Source of the DNA: Brachyhypopomus gauderio
Taxonomy: Eukaryota; Chordata; Actinopteri; Gymnotiformes; Hypopomidae
Length of the DNA: 64,000 bases
NCBI RefSeq assembly: GCF_052324685.1
Contig: NW_027506873.1
Location: 2,177,999-2,241,998, forward strand
Reading direction: 5' to 3'
The translations under genes were made by a program, and so were the position numbers. The notes under the pieces were generated by a model. It was not told where the DNA came from. It saw only the letters and a list, made by a program, of their open reading frames with translations, and did not search any database. Positions 52,620 to 64,000 of the stretch are shown here, one piece after another. Position 1 is the stretch's first letter. The number at the start of each line of letters is the position of its first letter.

Positions 52620-52875
52620 GAGAGAGAGAGAGAGAGAGTGAGAGAGAGAGAGTGAGTGTGTTAAGTCAAATTTATTTGTATAGCGCTTTTTACAAAACAT
52701 GTTGTCACAAAGCAGCTTTACAATCATATAGGTCCAGTTCCCTAATGAGCAAGCCACAGGTGACAGTGACAAGGAAAAACTCCCTATGATGGTGGGGATT
52801 AGGAAGAAACCTCGGGAGGACCAAGACTCAAAAGGGAACCCATCCTCCATTGAGCGGCCCGTTAGCACAAGTCCA
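52620..52875 (-). mobile_element. L2-type LINE 3' tail, with adjacent (GA)n
   Basis: TTTATTTGTATAGCGCTTTT, CACAAAGCAGCTTTACA and GGAAGAAACCTCGGGAGGAC match the 3' region of the LINE at 12567-15349. Only the tail is present. GA tract at 52619-52655. Confidence 0.8.
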
Positions 52876-53404
52876 TATTTGTGGAGATAGAGAGTTGGTG
52901 GTAGCTAGACTTGATTTACAGTTTTTCTCAGTCGATTTGGTACATTTCTCACATAATAATTTTCAAAACAATTAGTGCAAACAGCAAAACTCAATGAAAT
53001 ACCAGCAAAAGCACATAATTCACTCAAAAACAAAATATTTAGGTCAGTCAATTTGTCAGTGCTATCAGAATAGCTAGTCTGTGTGCCATCGCCTATGAAC
53101 AAGGAAGTCAAAATACTTAGCCATGTTGTCAGTGCAACTATAAGTCAGTCAGTGCAGACTGTAAATATATTCTGATGGAAACTAGCTAAGCTTTTGATTT
53201 CAAGAATGCTGCACATTCTGTGGTATATCAAATGAAACAATACATGTTACACACAAAATACAAAGTTACACAGAACACAAAGTTACCCATGACTATGTGG
53301 GAGTCTGATGGAAAGAAATTGGCCTGGAATCAATTTTGTACAGCAATATTGTTTGACTGTATTGTTTGCAATTTGTTGACAATAACTGAAAATCTGAACT
53401 CCAC

Positions 53405-53923
53405 ATGCCCATAGACCTCGCTTTTGGAGCGCACTCAGACGCGGGCCCGCCATATGAGCCGGGTCCTCTATTTGTTAAGGACCTACTAAATAGGTTACAC
53501 GGCACACACCGGATCACGAGAGACACCCAGGGGGCAGCAAGCTTCAAACAAAAAAGGGCGTATGACGCACGGTGTAGTGGGGGGTCATTGTCCCTGGGTC
53601 AGCATGTATGGTTGTATAACCCTAAACAGTCGAGGGGCCTCTGCCCAAAACTACAGTCCAGTTGGCTAGGACTGATCTGTGAGGTTGTGTATAGGGTTAA
53701 ATGTGGGAGGAAAAGTGTTGTCGTACACAGAGACTGGCTGACACTGTACAGGCTCAAGGGTCCGGTCAGCCTGCAGGACTCCGCTATTGACACGTCACAC
53801 TCTGTGCAGCCTGCTCCACAGGACACATACAGATCTGACACTGAGGTCCCTGTTGCTTGTTTCAATGGCATGGCAGGAGAGAATGGTACTGTGAATTATG
53901 GACAAATGGATGCTGAGGCGTAG
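53405..53923 (+). mobile_element. Gypsy retrotransposon fragment: integrase C-terminus
   Basis: The open frame reads IDLAFG, HRITRDTQGAASFKQKRAYD, SLGQHVWLYNPKQSRGLCPK, WLGLICEVVYRV, HRDWLTLY, the C-terminal (GPY/F-type) integrase region of a Ty3/gypsy element in which L/KPG...GP..I has become LGLI. No LTRs were found. It is a different lineage from the gypsy piece at 17517. Confidence 0.75.
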
Positions 53924-53929
53924 TGCTGG

Positions 53930-54330
53930 GTGGTATGACCAAAATTATGTATCATGGTATTTTTCAAAATTATATCGTTTTCAAAGTATTTGACGTTTTT
54001 TTCCCCCATGCATGATGTTAACTGCATTGATTACGAAATGAATTACAGCAGTAGAGTGGTTAAGAGTACCCTATTTCACTGAAAAATGTCTCCACCTAAG
54101 TATTACATGTAATACAGATTTGCATGGCCCCACATGATCATGTTTTCATATGGTAGCACTAAAGTAGTGAATGAATCATATAGCATGACGGTTGCAGTAA
54201 AAAAGCAAAACCTTTTATTTTTTTTATCTCTTTTAATGTGATATAAAGCGAATTATTTCGAATCACTTTGACCATATGTGTATTTGTATAAATATGTTAA
54301 TTAAGCTGAAGGTGCTGGAAAATATTTAAA
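53930..54330. other. No gene recognised
   Basis: AT-rich. Reads like part of a MITE (GGTGGTATGACC then AAATTATGTATCATGG) but the ends are not resolved. Confidence 0.35.
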
Positions 54331-57300
54331 ATGGAACTTATCGCCATATTGTTTTCCTCTTGGGAAAGACCTCCGGGACCATATTAGATGACGCCGGTGT
54401 TGTGCCGAATTCATACTCCTCTGCAGAGTCCGTCTCCCCTCGTTTGAACGCACTTAAAGACGCTACAGATGATATTTGCGATTTACGTTGTTTCTTTGCA
54501 TAAACCTTAACACAGACGAAAGTGGCGGTCGTAAAGGCCCCAGAGCACTGCGTTTTTTCATTAGCTTTTAAACCGTCTATCATAAGACCACCAAACAAGT
54601 TGTTTTAAATTACGTACATCCTAAACTACAACCTCTTGAATTGGTATTAATAACTTTTATCTCTATTTGTGGTTGGCAGTTTTTGTTAAATTTCCATTGC
54701 CATTGATTCAATTCAACACACATTCTTGCCTATGGAAAGTAGTCCCCTTTAATATAAGTATGAGCTCAACATCACTACCATATTTCAGGCCCGTAGCCAG
54801 CATTGTGATGGGGGGGATCTTTTTCCCCCAAAAGTGGACTTCATTTGGCTCTCTACTCCAATGCCCCCTAAATACACGAACACACTTCAAACCTTTTAAT
54901 TTAGACATATTTTATTAATTATAAGTTTGTTATGAGTCTGTTGCTTCCCACTGTTAACATAAATTTGAATATAATATAATATATAAAACTTCCTACATCT
55001 GTGATGTGACTTCATTGTCTATCTCTCTTCTTCTTCTATGGCTTCTATGACATCAGAACGCTCATCAGCTCCAATCGTCTTGGGTGCATTTTTAAGTACA
55101 GATCGACAGCTTCATCCAGATCCAGAGCCATGTCGTAGTGGGTATGGATGAGAGCCAAGGATGACATGCAGTCTTCTCCCATGCTGCTCCGCATGAATGT
55201 GTTGAGTCTCTGGAGAGTACTCCGGCAGACCTCTCACATTCGCAGGAGGTCACCGGCAAGGTGCATGCAATTTTCAGGAGTTTGAAGATGTTTGGATACA
55301 TCATCTCATCACACTCTTTGATAGCTGAGGCACTTGAGCTTGGTCTTTGGTGTGATGATTTGACCTGCCACTTTAACTTCCACCGTTTCAGCTCCTGGTG
55401 AATGACCTCTTGTGATGGCAAGTCATCTTGGTACAGAGCGACTGCTTCGGAGATGTCCACAGTCACGTCTGAGTTGCACTGGACAGATGGAATTAGGCCC
55501 ATGAGCCTTGATGCGGACACAGAGAGGGGACTAAATCTGGACTCAAACTCTGAAATGACATGGTCTGAGAAGGGTATCGCCATGTTCCTGAGATAGTACT
55601 CCTTCACTCCTTCAGCGGGTACATTTTCCCTGTGTTTCTGCCTTCCAGCTGCTCTGGGCTGGGTTGGTTCCACGTTGACCTGAGCAGCCATCCTAACTGC
55701 TTGTTCGTAGATTTGACTGAGGTCGTCGATGATGTTCTCACGGAGCTCCTTGTAGACAGACTTCACCTCATCAACCATGCTAAATGCCTCAATGATGTCG
55801 AGTGAGGTGCTTTGCAGTTTCACCGTGATGCCCGTCAGGTGGGATAAAACTTGGTATACGGTGAGGAATGTGAGGATGAATCCAAAGTTTTGTAACCCAC
55901 TCAAGAGACCATAGGCGTCTGCTTTGTACTTGCCCTCCCATCCACTGGTGACATCTTCACTGTACTCCTCTGTATGGAGACCATGTGCCATGACTTCCAG
56001 AGCCTTAATAATGAATACAAAGGCACTGTAGAAGTGACTGTAGGCATCGTGCCGTGCTGCCCATCTTGTGTGCCTGAGATCAATCAGGGGCTTCCGCTTT
56101 CAAGTAGAATATGCCTCCTTATCTACAACCTCCTTGAGAAGGAGTTCCCTCTTTGGGCTGCTGGTGAAGAACATGACGCTGTACTTCATTTTATCAATCA
56201 TGTTCCGCACAATTGGAAGAGCACAAGAGCGTGCAATGACAAGGTTCAAGCAATGCCCGTTGCAGTGCATATAAACTGCCTTAGGTGCATCCTTTTTCAA
56301 AGCTTGAACGCCAACATTTTCGCTGCTCATATTGCTGGCACCATCATACCCCTGGCCTCCACAGTCAGCAATCTCTATGCTTAGATGACTCAGCACATCT
56401 TTGATTGCGCTTGCAAAGTGGTGACCTGTGATACGTGGCGAAGTACAAACCTCAAGCAGCTCCTCTCTGATATTTAAGTCTTTGTCCACAAAGCGAACAC
56501 ACATTGGCATCAGCTCTACGTTATGGGATGTGACCTCATCAGCTAGGACTGTGTACATCTGAGCATGCCTGACCTCTTCCACGATCTTGGCCTGAATCAT
56601 CTGCTTCCCTATTACATCAATCATTTCATTTTGGCTTTGAGGTGATAGATATGTGGCATTTTTTAGCTTTGGTTTCTCCAAATGCTGCTTCAGCTTTTCA
56701 TTGTGATTTGAAAGCAGTTTCAATAGGGCCAAGAAATTCACGGGATTGCCACTACAGTGCTGCTCAGCTGATCCTCTCAGGGCACTGACGGCCACAATAG
56801 AGAACAGCCTCTGCAACACATTTGAGAATGTGCCTGTTCTCTTTGATGTTAGCCTCCTTTGCACTGTCCATACGAACTGATATCTGGGTATTGGGGTTTT
56901 CATGTGACTGTAGAAACAGTTTTGCTCTTTCAAATGCCACTAAATGGTTTGCTTTTGATTGGTGGCTTCCAATTATCTTCATTTTTTTATGCCATTTACT
57001 GAAGGGTGCATTTATCAATGAAGTTGACTGTTTCCTCTCTGTGGCATTGAGAAAGAGAGCACAACATGTGCAGAAAGCGCCATCAAGTTTCATGCTGTAA
57101 ACCAGCCACCATTCATGCTCCTCAAACCAGTCATACCTGAATGCCCTGTTGTACCCACCAATGAAGGTAGTTGGGAAAATGACATTTTTCGAAGGTCTGA
57201 CGTGGTTTTTCAGCAAATTGTACTTTTGGTCATCAGACATCTGACACACAGCCTGTGCTATTTCCTCAATAGATTTTGTTGCATCTATGAAGAATCCAAG

Positions 57301-57610
57301 GAGACTCAAGTACAGAGCTTGGCTGGGCTACCTCACATCCTGCTGCCTGTCTCACTCTCACATCCTGCTGCCTGTCTCACTCTCACATCCTGCAAATAAA
57401 TACCCAGCTAAGAGTTGGAGATTGTCGTACATCATGCACTTTATGTAATACAACTTGTTTGGTGGTCTTATGAAGGACCGTTTAAAAGCTATTGAAATTA
57501 TTGCAAAAAAAAAAGAATGTGCAGTGCTCTGGAGCCTTTATGACCTCCACTTTCATCCGTGTTAAGGTCATTTGTAGACGGTGCCTGGAGGCCACAAGGC
57601 GTTGCAGCGG
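54330..57610 (-). mobile_element. hAT-type transposon with a nearly full-length, frameshifted transposase
   Basis: Inverted flanks: GTGGCGGTCGTAAAGGCCCC...GCTTTTAAACCG...ACCACCAAACAAGTTGT (54524-54604) at the left and its inverse at 57446-57545. The same terminal sequence occurs alone at 20100. Inside lies a minus-strand transposase in three frames (57309-56764, 56933-56100, 55991-55092). Confidence 0.85.
55092..57309 (-). pseudogene. hAT transposase (TTF-type zinc finger / ZMYM1-like), frameshifted
   Basis: N-terminal part: VIFPTTFIGGYNRAFRYDWF, WWLVYSMKLDGAFCTCCALF (TTF-type zinc finger), then HYxxH-like SHQSKANHLVAFERAK. Middle: VLADEVTSHNVELMPMCVRF, DGASNMSS, MHCNGHCLNLVIARSC, the RNase-H-like core of this group. 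C-terminal part: YPNIFKLLKIACTLPVTSCE then CERSAG, the hAT dimerisation region. Frame changes near 56900 and 56050 and a shift after CERSAG prevent a full product. It appears a young fossil. Confidence 0.85.
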
Positions 57611-57789
57611 CGAAAGTAGTGCATTAAACGTGTTGTCTACTATTTAAAATGCGTCTGTTTCTGACTTAAACAAAGTTGTATGTGTTTGTTTTGGTTGCCA
57701 GAAATTAAAATTTACATATTTTGGCACTTTTACTAATCTTCCGAAAGAATTCCGAATGTGAAACCAACTTTACCGAAGTTTTTCAGAAC

Positions 57790-58012
57790 GTTTTCATACG
57801 TTATATGTCGATGTCACACCTAAACGTAAGATGTCGATGTGAGTGTCATGTGCCACTGTCACCTGTGCCGATAACAGTGGCATATGCCACCGACATCTGT
57901 ACGTAAGATGCCGATGCCACTGACATCTGTACGTAAGATGCCGACGTCAATGGCATATGCCAGCAAACCTTTACGTAAGATGCCGATGCCTTTCCGTGTT
58001 AATACCGCTACT
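57790..58012. repeat. Short degenerate tandem repeat (TACGTAAGATGCCGATG)
   Basis: Four to five partly ordered copies of a unit near 30-45 bp containing ACGTAAGATG, CCGATG and GGCATATGCCA (itself a palindrome). Confidence 0.7.
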
Positions 58013-58105
58013 GCTAGGATGTATTCTGTGATCAGAAGGAAAGCACTTTGTAAGTCGCTTTGGATAAGAGCGTCTACTAAATGCCGTAAATGTAAATGAG
58101 ATATG
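58013..58105 (+). mobile_element. SINE/LINE 3' tail
   Basis: GTAAGTCGCTTTGGATAAGA then GCGTCTACTAAATGCCGTAA and ATGTAAATG, a very common fish SINE tail derived from an L2-type LINE. The head is not recognisable. Confidence 0.75.
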
Positions 58106-59127
58106 GCATGACTACCGCCAAAGTACCTGAAGAATGAAAAGCAACGGTGTACGGTGATTACTGTTGGAAAGTGTTCAACAAAGAGCATTTCTCGCGAAAT
58201 TAGCTTTCTTAGTGAGTCTTTCCTCACCGGCGCCACAATACTATACTATACATATAACCTTCGCCTTGCGTGTTAAAACCAATTTAGTTGCTAATCCACT
58301 TAATGTTTGCTCTCTAGTGCTAGCTAGCAAAACTTAACATTATTCTTCATAAAGTTAATGTGATCAAAATGACACTAAAGCCGGTATACTGAACTTCGTT
58401 TTATAGCTAGATATCTAACTAAGCCAGCTAGCGTGTTTAATGTTCTAACCACTTTAACGCAGTACACAACTCCATGAACACGTTAGTAAAACTTATCATG
58501 GGTATTAAGACTGTATATTAAATTATATTTAGAAGTTAGATTAACAAATTTTACTTTTAACCTGGATGGGTAGCTAACTAATCGGTCTACGTTCATCGTG
58601 CTGCGTCTGTCCGTCACAAAACCAGGAGCCAAAACGCCCCCCGTCAAAACTTGCGCAAAAAGAGCTGAATCAAATGTGCTTGTCGCGCGAGCACCGTCAT
58701 AAAATCGAGAAGGGAAAACAAACTCGAGCGTGAAAAAAGACGCTCTCGATTTGGCAATAACAACAGTCACATCAGTGCCAGATAAGGCAGAGATGTCTGC
58801 CACTTGCTCCATTAACCTTTGACACTCAACTGTAAATTCACCATAAGAACTCGTCTGCTACACATTGAATTAATCTAATGAGCGCTTCTGCTGCCTTGTT
58901 AAAAAAACTCGCCTGTACTTATCGTGATATAGTCCCGTCCTGATTGGCTGCCTGAGGGGAAAGCTGTGAAACCTAATTAGCGGAATGAAGTGGAGGGCTG
59001 TGGAATCTGATTGGAAGGCTGATGGAATCTAATTTGACTGTTGTGGAAGAATGAAAATGTATTCAATAAGGAAAGCATAGAGTCATCTTGCAATGGTGCA
59101 ATGGTGTGGGATATTTTCCTGGCACAC
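58106..59127. other. No gene assigned; unrecognised minus-strand ORF 58812-58483
   Basis: A 109-codon ORF starting MEQVADISALSGTDVTVVIA has no motif I recognise, and no introns or partners are visible. It may be chance. The rest is AT-rich intergenic DNA. Confidence 0.3.
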
Positions 59128-59772
59128 TTTGCTGCCCTCTACTGTAAGCAGTCTTTCTCTCAGGTTATATTTTGTGTATCTCCTTGAATTTTATTGGCAT
59201 ATTGACGTCCAAGCTTTCAGTACCCTAAAGACTTTTCACAAACACGACTCACTGAAACCGCCTGCAGTATCTGTTTGATGCTGTGTGTCTGAACCAATTA
59301 CAGGAATATGACAGTGTAGACATGGCACAAAGTGGAGAGAATTTACTTTATTAGTGTAACGTGTAAATGTGAAACCAGATGGTAACAGTAATTTATTATA
59401 CAATGAGTTTAGAGCACACAGTTGTCTAGATCTTCAGATTTGAAACATCTGCTTATCCTCAGATTAATGACAATGCAGTGAAGATGGAGGTCTTCATTAT
59501 CAACACAATTCAATTTGTTGTACATGTACAGCAATTAACTGCTTTACAAAAAGCAAAATAATACAATATCACATGTATTTACAGTGTAGTAAATATACTT
59601 TTTTCATTTTTTTACACGAAATTATTTACAGACGTGAAGCTGAGTGGTAAAAAATGAGGCAGAAAACAACTCAAAAACAACCAAAACCCTCACAAATGTT
59701 CAAAAACCTCAACGTTTTGCATAACCTCAGCGGATGAGACTTAAGTAGGGTGTAGTGAAAATCTATATCTAA

Positions 59773-59820
<48 letters not shown>

Positions 59821-61581
59821 CCCCCCCTCCCTAAAATGAGGGCAAGCACCACACTCTTAAACAAATGGTCCTGCTGGGGTGCGTGATTCACACCCGTGCT
59901 GTCTGTAGCCTCAGTGATTACACAGGGAGACACGTTCACCATTGTCTATTGCCTACCATGATCAAAACCCAACATTAATGCTCCATGAACACAGTCTGCC
60001 CCGATGCAAATACACTTGTACAGAAAATATAAATTAAGGTAATTATAAGGCCAAGTAATGACAACAGCACCTTACTATGGTTTAGTAAAACAGAACAATC
60101 TAAATGCACACGAAAAGTAAATCCTAAAACCACCTCACTCACGCCACCTTTTCAGTTTTTAAAAGTCATTCTTATAAGAACAGACACTGTACACGGTGTT
60201 GTAGAGCGGAACAGGAGGGGCGGGGCTATGACATCACACATGCACCAGTCAGAACGCTCATGGGGAAACATGAAGATCAATCGTTTTCATGTTAAAATAC
60301 ATAAATCCACTGATGCAAAAAATTAAAATAAAAGGGAAATCTAGAATTCCAGCCACCTTCCTGGCTTCTCTTCAGACAGGTAAGGACTTGGTCTTTAAAT
60401 GACAGGTGAAAACAGAGCCCATCTAAAGCAGAGTTGATGCTCACCGATTTCCTAGACAATGAATAAAACGTGTGGACTTCAAGCTTAGCGTGCTGTCAAA
60501 CCACCTCGGACCGTATTGCACTTCTTAGACTTTGGTTTCCTGAATGCGCGACCCAACAGTTAGTGTCTCCTGTGAATGTGTTTGGTTCTCATGATCATTT
60601 ATCATTGGAAATTCTTTAGCTAATTTCCATTCTTTCTCAAACAAACCCTCTCTCTCTTATTCAAGTATAGACACTGTAAACACTCAAGGCATAGGGCAAT
60701 ATTTAAATTGATTACTAACAGTATACGGATTATAGAAAGTACCATCATGCCTGGCAGGAAGGGGCACCCCATGCCCCCAAAGACCTGCACACTTTGAATT
60801 CTGGGAGTCATGTCCGTGAGAGCCAGGCCCAGCCTACACTAGACCAGACTAGAGGCTTAAAGATTTGCGGATCATGTAGTTTCTGTTCAAGTGGGTCTGC
60901 TTTTTGAATCCAAATATACTGCAGACTGGCTAACCCCTTTCGTCTGATTTATCTGTTGTTGTATATAAAGTCAGAGGTTTCTGTAAACCTTTGACGATGA
61001 TATAGTCCAACACTAGGGCCGTGTAACATGACCAAACGTCTGATTTTTCGCACGTGATTGGTAGGGAAAGAGAGGAAAGGCCCAGTAACTCGGCACCTCG
61101 GCGCTCTCGAAGACAAAGCTGGGACCCGCAGCACAAAAGAAACGTGTTGGGGTGTTCCATTTACTCAACTGCTGCAGGCTCTTTACACAGCAGAGCAGCA
61201 CCATGAGACGAGTGTGTTGTGTGTGTGGTTACTCAACAATGTTAGTACAAGAGGGTCAAGTCTGGGACAGCACGTGTGGAAATACTGAAGAGATTATTCA
61301 TTCATTCACTTGCATGGAGATTTGACTAAATAATCTCTTCTATCAGCAAAACATGAAACTTCGATTGCTTCAACTCCTGTGCAGCAGGGTTAATCAGGGG
61401 TCTCACCAATACGTAGGATCTAAACCATCAACACCACCATTGTGGCCCCTGATGTAAATCATTGGGGTTAATCTGTATAGATGCTGTCTCAGGATGTCAG
61501 GACATGTTCAACACAGTGGGAATGAGTATGGTGTGATGAGAGCCAACAACGCGCTAGACAGCACTTTCACAAAATCGTCTG

Positions 61582-61616
<35 letters not shown>

Positions 61617-62090
61617 GGAGACGAGAGTCAGAGCTGTCCCAGGTTGGCCCTCCCAGAAACACAGCCCAAGGAGACACACTCCAGATCTGTTATGTATCTT
61701 TACAAACAAGATCTCCAGAGAGCAGGAGGGAATACGAATGCTGATCTGACTGAACCGCAGAACACGACCCAAAACAAATGAAACCAAGATTGCAACGAAC
61801 ACACTGATTCCATGACACCAACTGGAACAGAACCGAACCCGACAGCTGAAACAGTGTCTTGGTTAACACTTTGTTCTGTAAAATAAATACATAAAAAATT
61901 AATGCTCTCCGGTCATCAGAAATGTGATATGAATTCAGTGCTTTCTATTAACATGGTCTGAAGAAAAAACAAAACAAAAGACAACATCAGATGTGTGGGT
62001 ATGATGTTGAACGATAAGAAGTTCCATTATAAACACAAAAGGTGACACTGGACTTCTGTTCCGTTGGCCACGCCTACAACTGTGTCTCCC

Positions 62091-62736
62091 CAACACCAGA
62101 GACTTGCCCCAACACCAGAGACTTGCCCCAACACCAGAGACTTGGCCCAACACCAGAGACTTGCCCCAACACCAGAGTCTTGTCCCAACACCAGAGTCTT
62201 GTCCCAACACCAGAGTCTTGCCCCAACACCAGAGTCTTGTCCCAACACCAGAGTCTTGTCCCAACACCAGAGACTTGTCCCAACACCAGAGTCTTGTCCC
62301 AACACCAGAGTCTTGTCCCAACACCAGAGTCTTGTCCCAACACCAGAGACTTGTCCCAACACCAGAGTCTTGTCCCAACACCAGAGTCTTGTCCCAACAC
62401 CAGAGACTTGTCCCAACACCAGAGTCTTGTCCCAACACCAGAGTCTTGCCCCAACACCAGAGACTTGCCCCAACACCAGAGTCTTGTCCCAACACCAGAG
62501 TCTTGTCCCAACACCAGAGTCTTGCCCCAACACCAGAGACTTGTCCCAACACCAGAGTCTTGTCCCAACACCAGAGTCTTGTCCCAACACCAGAGACTTG
62601 TCCCAACACCAGAGTCTTGTCCCAACACCAGAGTCTTGTCCCAACACCAGAGACTTGTCCCAACACCAGAGTCTTGTCCCAACACCAGAGTCTTGCCCCA
62701 ACACCAGAGACTTGTCCCAACACCAGAGTCTTGCCC
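62091..62736. repeat. 19-bp minisatellite, 34 copies, with a 57-bp higher-order pattern
   Basis: The unit is CCAACACCAGAGWCTTGYC. Two variants, GACTTG (D) and GTCTTG (V), run DDDD VVVVV D VVV D VV D VV D VVV D VV D VV D VV D V. The right two-thirds is mostly a D-V-V trimer of 57 bp. It lies in the NF1 3' UTR. Confidence 0.95.
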
Positions 62737-62894
62737 CAGTCCCATCAGTCCTGGCGGATTATTGATCATTTGGCGAGTATGGCTGAAAAGGGAATTGAGG
62801 ACAAAAACAAACCCATAGAAAAAAAGAATAAAAAACATACAAACAACCAAACAGCCACAAAGGAGCCGGGAGGAGGGGCTGAAGGATGGGAGTG

Positions 62895-63055
62895 CAGCAT
62901 GGGCGCGTGGCACTGGGGGGCGTGGTGGAGCGCCGGGGGCAGAGAGCCTGGGGGACGGAGGAGAGCCGGGGGGGCGGGGCAGAGAGCCTGGGGGGCGTGG
63001 TGGAGCGCCGGGGGCAGAGAGCCTGGGGGACGAAGAGAGCCGGGGGGGCGGGCCG
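62895..63055. repeat. GC-rich short tandem repeat
   Basis: Two to three copies of a unit containing GTGGTGGAGCGCCGGGGGCA and GAGAGCCTGGGGG, just downstream of the NF1 stop codon. Confidence 0.8.
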
Positions 63056-63062
63056 GCCAGCT

Positions 63063-63205
63063 TCATACGATCTTCTTGATGCTGGGCCGCTTGAAGCTGC
63101 CGGTGCTGCGCTGCTTCTGGACCTGACTGGCCGATCCGTGGCGCGTGCGGCCGGCCGCGGGGAGCGCGGTGCTCGGAGACAACTCCACGTTCTCTTTATC
63201 AAGGC
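63063..63205 (-). CDS. nf1: Neurofibromin (NF1), terminal coding exon
   Basis: Acceptor CACCCCACAG, then 143 nt to TGA at 63065-63063. It encodes LDKENVELSPSTAL, GRTRHGSASQVQKQRS and TGSFKRPSIKKIV, the highly conserved neurofibromin C-terminus (the mammalian protein also ends SIKKIV). Neurofibromin is a large cytoplasmic Ras GTPase-activating protein; this last exon carries the C-terminal tail. The rest of the gene must lie to the right of the window on the same strand. The exon is intact, in contrast to the duplicate on the left, where this exon is missing. Confidence 0.95.
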
Positions 63206-63517
63206 CTGTGGGGTGGAGCAACACACTTAAGACTCAATTCTGGACTGTTGTGACGTCTACTGGAATCAAGGATGTGAGGAGAACGGTGGGACAGAAAGGT
63301 GGAAATGTTGTGGGGGGGGGGGGGGGGGGGAGCTTGCATGGGCCTGACCAGAGTTGTGCTGTGAGGATGGAACAGGCCAGGGGGCGGGGCACTCGGCACA
63401 ATACTTGGTTACACTTCCTGGTTACGAGACCTGCCTTGGCACAATCCCGCCCTCCTTACACAGCCCAGTAGAGATTTACAAAATTACATGCGAGGTTCTA
63501 AAAGGAATTTCACCCTG

Positions 63518-63577
<60 letters not shown>

Positions 63578-63736
63578 TGAGCCAGGTTTAGGAAGGGCAG
63601 GAATACCTTTGAATAAGGCAGAGAGGCTTTTCTCTTTCTCCATATCTCTCTCTCACACACACACACACACGAGCCAGGTTTAGGAAGGGCAGGAATACCT
63701 TTGAATAAGGCAGAGAGGCTTTTCTCTTTCTCCATA

Positions 63737-63799
<63 letters not shown>

Positions 63800-64000
63800 C
63801 ATGTGCACATGCATGCGCACGCACACATACATGTGCTCGCAAATGCATACACATGCACACCACAGAGGAAAGGCACAAGAGTGAAGTGACCATGACAACC
63901 CGAGGGAGGAGTGACAGGAAACTGAAAGCAAAGTTGGGGATCGTCTACAAACTACACAATGTGGAGAGCAATGGTGGCAGCATAAGGGCAGCAGATGGAG
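63206..64000 (-). other. NF1 last intron (partial), with G-run and (CA)n tracts
   Basis: G-run of about 20 at 63311-63330. 63332-64000 is the counterpart of 15744-16880. CA tracts at 63518-63574 and 63750-63797. The AGGTTTAGGAAGGGCAGGAA segment is present twice in tandem here (63585, 63676) and once in the left copy. Confidence 0.8.

Larger units (their letters stand above)
59128..63062 (-). other. NF1 3' UTR and downstream region
   Basis: Follows the NF1 stop codon on the minus strand. 59128-60149 is duplicated at 11986-15737. Contains CA tract 59773-59820, TG tract about 61583-61612 and the 19-bp minisatellite at 62091-62736. The polyadenylation site was not determined, so the border of UTR and intergenic DNA is open. 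Confidence 0.6.

Noticed and set aside
58483..58812. 109-codon minus-strand ORF as a gene
   Set aside because: No motif, no homologue recognised and no splice context; left unassigned rather than called.
62074..63126. Long ORFs of 225-340 codons on both strands with repeating SGVGTRLWCWDK or PTPESCPNTR peptides
   Set aside because: They are translations of the 19-bp minisatellite in the NF1 3' UTR; the unit lacks stops, so openness is not evidence of coding.

Overview
This window is teleost-fish nuclear DNA. Genes are split by short introns with GT/AG borders. CA/TG microsatellites and long G or C runs are frequent. The transposon fauna is typical of fish: Tc1/mariner, many hAT elements and MITEs, Harbinger-like, L2-type, L1-type and Jockey/Rex-like LINEs, Ty3/gypsy and other LTR elements, and a tRNA-derived SINE. 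I cannot name the species. All calls rest on reading the sequence and on remembered family motifs; no search was run.

Layout: (1) 1-2990, decayed LINE and a MITE. (2) 3993-9900, minus strand, a complete AKAP1 gene: ten coding exons whose phases all agree, 680 residues, mitochondrial anchor, KH and Tudor domains. (3) 10037-11893, a decayed Tc1 element holding a nested hAT MITE and a 35-bp minisatellite. (4) 11986-26400, the wreck of a duplicated NF1 3' half on the minus strand: NF1 3'-region sequence (split by an L2 insertion), last-intron sequence, then three NF1 exon pieces at 23415-24373, heavily invaded by gypsy, Harbinger-like, LINE, solo-LTR and hAT insertions. Upstream of these pieces, on the opposite strand, an intact two-exon EVI2A-like gene survives (25186-26371). 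That is the place and orientation EVI2A has inside an NF1 intron in mammals. (5) 26840-39190, nested transposons: a Tc1 element containing an LTR retrotransposon with an acidic ORF and a SINE; L1 and Jockey-type LINEs; several hAT elements with 8-bp target duplications; a solo LTR. (6) 40576-47960, minus strand, a HIPK-type kinase gene whose 3' exons are tandemly duplicated; one unit was later hit by a hAT element. (7) 49845-58105, solo LTR, pogo-like and hAT transposons, gypsy integrase, palindromic minisatellite. (8) 59128-64000, the 3' end of the apparently intact NF1 gene (minus strand): terminal coding exon 63063-63205 and long 3' region with a 34-copy 19-bp minisatellite. This block is the near-identical partner of 11986-16880.

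The host genes (akap1, nf1, evi2a-like, HIPK-like) do not form one pathway. What ties the window together is a partial tandem duplication of NF1 that decayed while a gene nested in its intron kept an open frame, plus a second tandem duplication at the end of a kinase gene. Paired copies supply empty sites that reveal the limits of two later insertions (L2 in one, hAT in the other). The least familiar element is the LTR retrotransposon at 27825-29939.
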